Assembly (NCBI RefSeq): GCF_012933655.1
Contig: NZ_JABBJJ010000048.1
Coordinates: forward strand, 1-51,719
Direction: 5' to 3'
Origin: Pyxidicoccus fallax
GTDB taxonomy: Bacteria > Myxococcota > Myxococcia > Myxococcales > Myxococcaceae
Length of the DNA: 51,719 nt
The notes under the pieces were generated by a model that was given only the letters and a program-made list of their open reading frames with translations, did not search any database and was not told the origin of the DNA. The position numbers were made by a program, and so were the translations under genes. Shown in pieces: positions 25,865 through 32,288 of the stretch. Numbering within the stretch: the first letter of the stretch is position 1; the number at the start of each line of letters is the position of its first letter.

Positions 25865-27034
25865 ATGACGAAAGTCACGGTGAATGCGCCGAAGACGCCG
25901 GTGACAGAGGGGAGCAGCGGGGTTGCCGCCGCGACCCTGCCCAACGTCTGCAAGATGCCAGGGCCGCCCGCGCCCTTCGTACCGACTCCGCTTCCCAACA
26001 TCGGGAAGAGCGGACAGGACCCGAAGAACTACTCCAAGACCGTCACCATCGCGGGGAAGAAGGTCGCCGTCCGTGGAGCCACCTTCGGCTCCATGGGAGA
26101 TGTGGCGAGTAAAGGAACGGGTGGCGGCCTGGTGTCAGCGAACGTCGAAGGGCCGACCCGCTTCGTGGGCCCTGGTTCGATGGACGTGAAGTTCGACGGG
26201 AAGAACGTCCAGTTGCTTGGCGACCCCATGCTCAACAACTGCGGGCCGAGCGGGAGCCCCGCTAACGCGGCGACGATGCTGGGAGTGATTCAAGCAAGCG
26301 GTTTTGTTTCGGCGGTGGATGGCAAAGATAACTGTCCTCTCTGCCAGAAACAGCATGGTGCCCTGGAAGAGTCTCAAGAAACCAGGAACTGCGCGCAAGA
26401 TCTCGCGAGAAAATTTGAGAGCAAGGTGCGTGGTAGCTCCGACGAAGACGTCTCATCGACAATGCTTGGTGTTGTTCAATGTCAATGCAAGACGTGGAAA
26501 TATGCTGACCAATCGAGTGTGACCTGTAGAGCGCTCTACGATAGTGTCAAGGAACTCGGTGCGGGCTGGCGAGCACCAAAAGAAGCGGATGTGTTCGTCG
26601 ATAAGCCTCGGGCGGGACGAGATAGCAAGGCCACACGCGAAGCCGTTCGCGACTTTCTCAAGAGGCGTTTCCATAAGGATGAGAAACGCCTGGAGAAGAT
26701 CTGGGACCAGGCAGAACGTCGCTTCTTGAGGTTCAAAGAGGCCAAGAGTTCTCCCACGAGCTACCCACCAGGAAGCTGTGCTGGTCCCAAGGCCCTTCTG
26801 CCCGCATTGGAGCATGATGCCTATCCCGGCTCCCTGACGGAACGCTGGTTTGGAGGCACTTCTGGCAATCCAACCAGGGAGAAGATCAAGTTCCGGAACG
26901 CGAAGACGGGGGAGGTTGAGGAACGGCAATTTCACCATGGAGAAACCGTTCCTCCCTGTGGGGCGTGTGAGCTTCTTCTCCCTCTGATGTTGTGTCCTGG
27001 AGACAAGAAGGAAAAATGTCAGCACGAGGGCTAG
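25865..27034 (+). CDS. PAAR-like (DUF4150) effector with deaminase-like C-terminal toxin domain
   Basis: A 389-residue protein. Residues of roughly 10-135 match the DUF4150 / Tox-PAAR-like domain (LPNVCKMPGPPAPFVPTPLPNIG, FGSMGDVASKGTGGG, LGDPMLNNCG), which caps type VI secretion spikes or sorts toxins to them. The rest is a Cys-rich helical linker and a C-terminal region with GSCAGPKA (C305) and PPCGACE (C365, C368). That order resembles the zinc site of toxin deaminases ([HC]-A-E, then PCxxC), but the catalytic Glu position is Gly307. Codon use and base composition turn distinctly AT-richer after about base 26290, as expected for a swapped toxin tip. The next gene overlaps by 19 bp and encodes a SUKH protein. 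The deaminase assignment is an inference. Confidence 0.75.
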   Translation: MTKVTVNAPKTPVTEGSSGVAAATLPNVCKMPGPPAPFVPTPLPNIGKSGQDPKNYSKTVTIAGKKVAVRGATFGSMGDVASKGTGGGLVSANVEGPTRFVGPGSMDVKFDGKNVQLLGDPMLNNCGPSGSPANAATMLGVIQASGFVSAVDGKDNCPLCQKQHGALEESQETRNCAQDLARKFESKVRGSSDEDVSSTMLGVVQCQCKTWKYADQSSVTCRALYDSVKELGAGWRAPKEADVFVDKPRAGRDSKATREAVRDFLKRRFHKDEKRLEKIWDQAERRFLRFKEAKSSPTSYPPGSCAGPKALLPALEHDAYPGSLTERWFGGTSGNPTREKIKFRNAKTGEVEERQFHHGETVPPCGACELLLPLMLCPGDKKEKCQHEG

Positions 27035-27768
27035 AATCCGAGTTCGAGGAGTTGCTCCTACGAGCCATCCCGGGGCTCGAGGCGCAATGGCGCGGCGCGA
27101 CGCCCGAGGAGATCGCGCAGGTGGAGCGGATTGCGGGGAGACCGTTGCCAGGGTTCTACCGCTGGTTCTTGTCTCGCATGGGACGGAGCATGGGGGCCCT
27201 GACGCATCCGTACATCGACTTCTCCGCGCAGGGGGTGATTGCCTGTTACGCCGAGCGGAAGGTGGCGTCACATCCTCGGTTCCTGCTCATTGGACGTGAG
27301 TCCAGGGACATGATGCCTCATACCTTCTACGACCTCGATGCTCCGGTTCGAGAAGATGCCAGCGTCTTCGATGCATTTACTCCGGAAGGCGAGGTCCATG
27401 GCGGATTCGAGACCTTCCGTGAGTTGTTGGCATTCAGGGCGCTCTGGACGTTCAAGGTCGACAAGCTGCCGCAGCAGTGCGAAGGCAGCTTTGCTGGCGA
27501 AACGCCCGATATCCTCCCGAGCCTCGACCCCGTCCTGAGGCGTCTTGGATTCCGGACCCCGATTCCTACCGGCTCCTTCTGCGGGCTCTATGAGCGGGCA
27601 GATGCGGTACTGATTTGCAAGAGCACGCCAAGGGCAGACCCAGCCCGTGTCATGGGGTTCTTCCTGGGGGGCAGCGACGCTAGAACGCTCAGGAGAGCCC
27701 TGGGGGCCGTCGCGACGGAGTCCCCTCTGGAGGTCGAGGTCGACGAATGGACCCCGGCGCTTCCGTGA
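27016..27768 (+). CDS. SMI1/KNR4 (SUKH) family immunity protein
   Basis: A 250-residue protein with start ATG at 27016 preceded by AGAAGGA inside the toxin gene. The N-terminal part has the SUKH pattern: ATPEEIAQVERIAGRPLPGFYRWFLSRMG, the conserved G-LP-Y-WFL core. Known: SUKH proteins are the most common immunity proteins of polymorphic and type VI toxins. The 19-bp overlap with the effector gene makes it the likely cognate immunity. It is longer than a single SUKH domain; the C-terminal 100 residues are of unknown role. Confidence 0.8.
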   Translation: MSARGLESEFEELLLRAIPGLEAQWRGATPEEIAQVERIAGRPLPGFYRWFLSRMGRSMGALTHPYIDFSAQGVIACYAERKVASHPRFLLIGRESRDMMPHTFYDLDAPVREDASVFDAFTPEGEVHGGFETFRELLAFRALWTFKVDKLPQQCEGSFAGETPDILPSLDPVLRRLGFRTPIPTGSFCGLYERADAVLICKSTPRADPARVMGFFLGGSDARTLRRALGAVATESPLEVEVDEWTPALP

Positions 27769-27789
27769 TTCACCCCTGAAAACAAACAA

Positions 27790-27821
27790 CCCCGCTCCGG
27801 CACACGAAGGCCGGAGCGGGG
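27790..27821. terminator. Strong hairpin terminator between convergent SUKH and M23-like genes
   Basis: Perfect 12-bp stem CCCCGCTCCGGC (27790-27801) / GCCGGAGCGGGG (27810-27821), loop 8 bases. Reading the minus strand, the stem is followed by GTTGTTTGTTTTC, a U-rich tract, so it is a good intrinsic terminator for the M23-like gene. It may also stop transcription from the SUKH side. Confidence 0.85.
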
Positions 27822-27839
27822 CATGGGGAGCAGGGCGGA

Positions 27840-28388
27840 TTACAGCGTCGGGGTGCCGACGCGGTTGTTGCAGTACGCGCTGGAGCCGCAGGTGGTGCCG
27901 ACGCTGGTGTACCAGGCCGTCTTGCGGGTGCCGTACTGGCGGTTGTCCGCGTGCACGTGAGCGCCGGTGGAGTTACCCGTGGAGCCCACGAGGCCCAGCG
28001 CGCAGCGGTCGCACGTCTTGGAGCCGGACGACACGTTGGAGTTCAGGTGGAGCTGGCGGAAGTCCCAGCCGCTGCCGCCCGTCACCACGTAGTAGTTGCC
28101 CGCGCCACCGTTGCAGGTGGTGCCGCCGCTGCAGTTGTTCGCACACCCGCCGTAGTAGCCGTAGTAGCGGCTGACGTTGATCATCCCGCGGTGGTTCCAC
28201 ACGCTGCACGTGCCGTTGCTCATGTCGAGCGCGTTGTGGCTGCTGCCCGAGCACGAGTAGTACGTGGTGGAGCCCACGCGCGCGGCGGTGTCACAGATGG
28301 GGCCCACGGCCGTCGCCGCGGCCACGGTGGTGGCCCAGCCGGCCGCCACGAGGGCCACTGCGGCCATCGTCAACTTCATCGTCTTCAT
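27840..28388 (-). CDS. Exported M23-like peptidase (beta-lytic type)
   Basis: A 182-residue protein with a signal peptide (MKTMK, hydrophobic core, VAAA around residue 24). Three metal-site elements of M23 peptidases can be seen: H51-N-A-L-D55 (HxxxD), Q-L-H114, and VGSTGNSTGAHVHAD with H144-x-H146. The context around the last motif is almost the family consensus G-TGNSTGPHLHFE. Many Cys residues (C46, C61, C82, C86, C92, C126, C129, C167, C173) suggest disulfides and secretion. Known: relatives cleave glycine bonds or peptidoglycan cross-links. It follows the HEAT genes by 59 bp and ends in a strong terminator. Confidence 0.75.
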   Translation of the reverse strand: MKTMKLTMAAVALVAAGWATTVAAATAVGPICDTAARVGSTTYYSCSGSSHNALDMSNGTCSVWNHRGMINVSRYYGYYGGCANNCSGGTTCNGGAGNYYVVTGGSGWDFRQLHLNSNVSSGSKTCDRCALGLVGSTGNSTGAHVHADNRQYGTRKTAWYTSVGTTCGSSAYCNNRVGTPTL

Positions 28389-28447
28389 GAGGGGCTTCTT
28401 TCGTTGGGGGTTACGCTGCGGCACTGCGTACTGCGGTGAGGCAGGGG

Positions 28448-29446
28448 TCACCTCCGGAGCCGCTGCTTCTCGCGCAGCAGCAGCTCCCACTCCTGGAGGT
28501 TGAGGCTCAGGGCGGACAGCCACGCATCGATTTCCGGGTCCATCGCGCGGTCCACGCCGCGCAGCGACTCCAGCACGGGCTTCGCGCCGGACATGCCCAG
28601 CCGGGCAATGCCTTGCAGCGCCGCCTTGCGCACCGCCGGGTCCTTGTCGTTCTTGAAGAGGTCCACCAGCGAGCCGCGCGCGCCCTGGGAGGCCGCGCCG
28701 GGCACGCCGCCCAGCGCCGTGGCCGCCGCCGCGCGCAGCTTCGGGTCCTCGGCGCGGAGCTGGTTCGTCACCTGCTCCACCGCGGCGGGGCCCACGGCCT
28801 CCATGGAGACCTCGCCCAGCAGCTTCGCCGCCACCGCCGGGTCCTCCGCCGCGGCCGCCGTGGCCACCGCCGCTTCCGACACGCGGCGGTCATGTCCGCT
28901 GTAGACGTCCGCGCTCTCCGAGACGAGGTTGTCCGCCACCGCCGCGCGCACCTCGGGGGAGGCGTCCCGCACGAGCTGCTCGTACGTCACCACGCCGCCG
29001 TTCTTCTCCATGAACTCCACGGAGGGCACGCCGCGCAGTCCGCGCACCGCCGCCGCGCGGATGGCCGGGTCCGAGTCACCGCTTGCCCGTGCCAGCAGCG
29101 GCTGCACCAGCGCGGGGGACTCGGCGTTGCTCGCCTTGGTGGCCAGCGCGCCGCCCAGCGCCTCCAGCACGGCGGGGTCCGTCTCGCGGGCCAGGGCCGC
29201 CTGGAGCCCCTCCGCCGGCATGGCGAGCGCCGCCTCCCGCAGCCGCCACTTCACGTACCGCTGCAGCGCCGGCGAGCCGCCCTTCAGCGCGGCGCGCACG
29301 TCGTCCAGCATGGACTCCACCGTGCAGGTGGCCGGCTTCAGCGGCGTCGTCTGGGGCCCCGTCGCCAGGGCGGAAGCGGGGAACAGCGACAGCAGGGCGG
29401 ACGCGAGCGCCGCGCGCTTCAAGGTCTTCATCGTCGTGGGGTGCAT
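28448..29446 (-). CDS. Exported HEAT-repeat protein
   Basis: A 332-residue protein starting at the ATG at 29446, which shares one base with the stop of the upstream gene (TGATG) and has GGAAGGAG before it. A signal-like segment (MKTLKRAALASALLSLFPASALA) is followed by about seven helical repeats of HEAT/PBS type, visible as D-DPAIRAAAVRGL, DASPEVRAAVADNL, EDPKLRAAAATALG and DKDPAVRKAALQGIARLG. Known: such repeats make curved protein-binding scaffolds. Co-translated with another HEAT protein and followed by an M23-like gene; a periplasmic scaffold for cell-wall work is a reasonable guess only. Confidence 0.78.
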   Translation of the reverse strand: MHPTTMKTLKRAALASALLSLFPASALATGPQTTPLKPATCTVESMLDDVRAALKGGSPALQRYVKWRLREAALAMPAEGLQAALARETDPAVLEALGGALATKASNAESPALVQPLLARASGDSDPAIRAAAVRGLRGVPSVEFMEKNGGVVTYEQLVRDASPEVRAAVADNLVSESADVYSGHDRRVSEAAVATAAAAEDPAVAAKLLGEVSMEAVGPAAVEQVTNQLRAEDPKLRAAAATALGGVPGAASQGARGSLVDLFKNDKDPAVRKAALQGIARLGMSGAKPVLESLRGVDRAMDPEIDAWLSALSLNLQEWELLLREKQRLRR

Positions 29447-30618
29447 CAGTGCGGCGCTCCTTCCTCGACGAGGCACGAGTGGTGCTCCGCCTTGCCCAGC
29501 CAGATGCGGGCGAAGTCCACCGTGCCCGACGCGTAGAGGTCCCTGAACTCGGTGTAGTCCTGCGTGAAGCGCGAATCTTTCGCGGCGAACTCCGCCAGCA
29601 GCGGCAGCGCGTCCGCGCCGGCCACGCGCACGGCGAAGCGGAAGATGGCCCAGCGCACGCAGACGTCGTGCTCCTTGTCGAAGGCCTCCTTGTAGATGGC
29701 GAGCGCCTTGTCCGGGGAGCTGGTGACGCCCAGGCGGAAGGCGGCCATCTCGCGCACGTCCCGCTCGCGGTCGCTGGAGAGGATGCGCTTGAGCTCAGCG
29801 AAGGAGTCGTCCTCGATGAGCGGGTTGGAGTACGACGGCATCTCCAGCGCCAGCAGGCGCACGGCCATGTCGTCCGACTTGCCGCTGATGTCGAGCAGCT
29901 CCTTCCAGTAGGGCTTGTAGTTGCCGGTGCGCTCGTAGTCCTCCTTCATCACCCGGCCCATGGTGCGCGTGGCCACCCAGGCGACGGAGTCCACCGTCTC
30001 GTCGAGCGCCACGTTCTTCAGCCGCTTGAGGTCTCCCGCGCCCAGGTGCTTCTGCGTCTCCAGCGCGTCCAGCGCGGCGGAGCGGGCCTGCAGCGTCGCG
30101 CCCTTGTCCTCGCCCATCTTCATGAGCTGGCCGGACACCTTCGGGTCGTGCACGGCGGGCGCGGCCTTCAGCGCCTCCATGTAGATGCCCAGCTCGGGGT
30201 GGCTCGTGCCCTTGGACCACTCGAGCACCTGGAGCGCGCGGCCCGCGTCATTGCCCACCAGTTCCGTGAGGCGCTCCTGGAGGTACGCGGCGAGGTAGCG
30301 GTCCTTGTTGGAGATGGCCGCCAGCAGCGCCGCGCGGAACGTGTCCATGGACACACTCCGGTCGAACTCCTGGAGCCCGTCCCAGCACCCCGGCATCGGA
30401 ATCTGCTCCACCGCGGGCTGCGGCTCCTCGGGGGAGGGGGCCGCGCCGGAGCCCGCGCCCGGGCCTCCCGCGGTGGCCAGGGTGGAGGAAGCGGACTCGG
30501 GCGGGGTGCTGTCGCCAGAGGTGGGAGAGGTGTCGCCGCGGGGCCACACGAGCGCCACGGCCGCCGCGAGCAGCAGGACGCCTGCGACCGCGGACCAGCG
30601 GAGTTTTCTGGAAGTCAT
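29446..30618 (-). CDS. Membrane-anchored HEAT-like repeat protein
   Basis: A 390-residue protein; I start at the ATG at 30618 (MTSRKLRW) because the hydrophobic anchor (about 7-26) follows directly. A Pro/Ser-rich linker leads to a helical-repeat region with units such as GATLQARSAALDALETQKHLG, DETVDSVAWVATRTMG and SDRERDVREMAAFRLG. Weak ribosome site. It is the first gene of an operon with the next HEAT protein and the M23-like gene, and is divergent from the oxidoreductase. No enzymatic motif. Confidence 0.75.
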   Translation of the reverse strand: MTSRKLRWSAVAGVLLLAAAVALVWPRGDTSPTSGDSTPPESASSTLATAGGPGAGSGAAPSPEEPQPAVEQIPMPGCWDGLQEFDRSVSMDTFRAALLAAISNKDRYLAAYLQERLTELVGNDAGRALQVLEWSKGTSHPELGIYMEALKAAPAVHDPKVSGQLMKMGEDKGATLQARSAALDALETQKHLGAGDLKRLKNVALDETVDSVAWVATRTMGRVMKEDYERTGNYKPYWKELLDISGKSDDMAVRLLALEMPSYSNPLIEDDSFAELKRILSSDRERDVREMAAFRLGVTSSPDKALAIYKEAFDKEHDVCVRWAIFRFAVRVAGADALPLLAEFAAKDSRFTQDYTEFRDLYASGTVDFARIWLGKAEHHSCLVEEGAPH

Positions 30619-30739
30619 CAGGAAGGCCTGTGAGCCGGTGAAAGCTGCCAATTCTCGGATACTTGGAAACTGGTGCCGCTGGCAACGGGTTCGTTAGGAC
30701 CGCAGGCTTGCGGGTGCGTCTGCTCCCAAAGGAGGGGTC

Positions 30740-31825
30740 ATGACCGCCGCACGTCTCATTCGAATTGGCGTCATCGGCGCGGGTTTCGCGCGCACCACGC
30801 AGGTCCCGGCGTTCCGGGCGCTCCCGGGGGTGGAGGTCGTCTCCATCGCCAGCGCACGGCGGGAGCGGGCGGAGGACGCGGCGCGTCAGCTCGGGGTGCC
30901 GCACGTGGCGAGGGACTGGCGCGAGGTGGTGATGCGGCCGGACGTGGACCTGGTGTGCATCGCCACGCCGCCCGCGCTGCACCGCGACATGACGCTGGCG
31001 GCGCTGGAGATGGGCAAGGCGGTGCTGTGCGAGAAGCCCACGGCGCTGGACGCGGCGGAGGCGGAGGTGATGTGGCGCGCGGCGCGGCAGCGGGGCGTGC
31101 TGGCGCTGCTGGACCACGAGCTGCGCTTCCTACCGGAGCGCGAGCGGATGCGGCAGCTGCTGCACTCGGGGGAGCTGGGCCCGGTGCGGCATGCGCACGT
31201 GTACTACCGGAACGACAACCGCGCGCCCCCGGACCGGCCGTGGGACTGGTGGTCGGACGCGGGGCAGGGTGGGGGACTGCTGGGCGCGCTGGGCTCGCAC
31301 GCGGTGGACGCGCTGCGCTTTCTGCTGGCGGGGGAGCCGGACGAGGTGCTGGGCGAGATGTCGACGCACACCACCTCGCGGCCGGACCCGCTCACCGGGC
31401 AGGTGCGACCGGTGACGAGCGACGACGAGGCGCGGCTGCTGTTGCGCTTCGGCAAGACGACGGCGTCCATCGACCTGTCATCGGTGGCGCCGGGCAAGCC
31501 CGTTCACGGCATCGAGGTGTCGTGCGAGCGCGGCGGGCTGCGCGTGGAGGGGCGGGAGCTGTGGCGCTCCACGGTGGGCGGCCGCACGTGGGAGCGCGTG
31601 GAATTGCCGGCGGAGGAGCCGCTGCCGCAGGGCCTGCCGGACAACGAGTGGGCCCGCGGCTTCCTGCGCTACGCCCGAGCGTTCACGGAGGCGCTGCGCG
31701 CGGGCCGCACCACGGTGGAGGGCGCGGCCACGCTGGAGGATGGGTGGCGCAACCAGCGGGTGCTGGACGCCGCGCGGAAGTCCCACGCGGCGCGCCGCTG
31801 GGTGCGGCTGGACGGGAGCGTATGA
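30740..31825 (+). CDS. Gfo/Idh/MocA family oxidoreductase
   Basis: A 361-residue NAD(P)-dependent dehydrogenase. The ATG follows AAAGGAGG. The dinucleotide loop is GVIGAGFARTT, and the catalytic-region signature LCEKPTALD has E98-K99-P100. The C-terminal domain has the WDWWSDAGQGGGLLGALGSHAVD stretch with the likely catalytic His. Known: the family oxidises or isomerises sugars and their derivatives; substrate not predictable. Its last 100 or so bases are repeated at 35400-35510 on the far side of the OLD-gene island. Confidence 0.9.
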   Translation: MTAARLIRIGVIGAGFARTTQVPAFRALPGVEVVSIASARRERAEDAARQLGVPHVARDWREVVMRPDVDLVCIATPPALHRDMTLAALEMGKAVLCEKPTALDAAEAEVMWRAARQRGVLALLDHELRFLPERERMRQLLHSGELGPVRHAHVYYRNDNRAPPDRPWDWWSDAGQGGGLLGALGSHAVDALRFLLAGEPDEVLGEMSTHTTSRPDPLTGQVRPVTSDDEARLLLRFGKTTASIDLSSVAPGKPVHGIEVSCERGGLRVEGRELWRSTVGGRTWERVELPAEEPLPQGLPDNEWARGFLRYARAFTEALRAGRTTVEGAATLEDGWRNQRVLDAARKSHAARRWVRLDGSV

Positions 31826-31904
31826 AAGATGTGATTACTACTGCCGACTCCAAGCTGATCATGGCTGTTGTCGGAAGCCCCTGTGTAGGGAACAATTCTT
31901 CTTT

Positions 31905-32114
31905 CTCCTCCACGGAGTGGTGGATGAGGTCCGGGGCGCGAAGGTCGCGGAAACAGGCCGCGATCTTGCGCATCAGCCCGAACCGCCGGTCGGTCCGGTG
32001 CAGCAGCACCAGCCCCCCGTCCGAGGAGATGTGGTCCGCATCGAACGTGGCTACCAACTTCCGCCGTCCGACGCCGCCGAACTCAAGCTGCTTTGGGGGA
32101 CACGCTGTTTTCAC
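31905..32114 (-). pseudogene. IS1380-family transposase, N-terminal remnant
   Basis: A frame from a GTG at 32114 gives about 70 residues typical of the IS1380 N-terminus: ISSDGGLVLLHRTDRRFGL, then KIAACFRDLRAPDLIHHSVE. Full-length IS1380 transposases have several hundred residues with a DDE core; here the family sequence stops after HHSVE and runs into unrelated codons towards the oxidoreductase gene. It is therefore a truncated fragment. It marks the left edge of the AT-richer island. Confidence 0.75.
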
Positions 32115-32228
32115 CGCGTAGCTCCTGCCGATGGGTGGAAAGCCTTGAGAACTCTCCTGTTATCGGTCGGTCGCTACGCGGCGTCCCCTCTACTCGTGAT
32201 CGATCCAGGCTAGCCTCCAGTGCGACCA

Positions 32229-32258
32229 TCCTCCTGCTGGCATAAATCAGCAGGAGGA
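32229..32258. terminator. Hairpin downstream of the OLD-S24 gene
   Basis: Perfect 11-bp stem TCCTCCTGCTG (32229-32239) / CAGCAGGAGGA (32248-32258) with an 8-base loop, 31 bases past the OLD stop in its direction of transcription. No U-run follows on the minus strand, so it may act weakly or protect the mRNA end. Confidence 0.5.
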
Positions 32259-32288
32259 AGCGGCTGCTTGCCGTGCAGAAGAAGCGTC

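Larger units (their letters stand above)
31826..32288. other. Left border of the island: 463 bp with an IS1380 fragment and hairpins, no intact gene
   Basis: Between the oxidoreductase stop and the OLD gene's stop lie about 80 bases of unrecognised sequence, the IS1380 fragment, and about 175 bases with two inverted repeats. One is CCGCGTAGC (32114-32122) / GCTACGCGG (32173-32181), 50 bases apart, next to the transposase start and possibly part of the old element's end. The other is the hairpin listed at 32229-32258. Confidence 0.6.
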
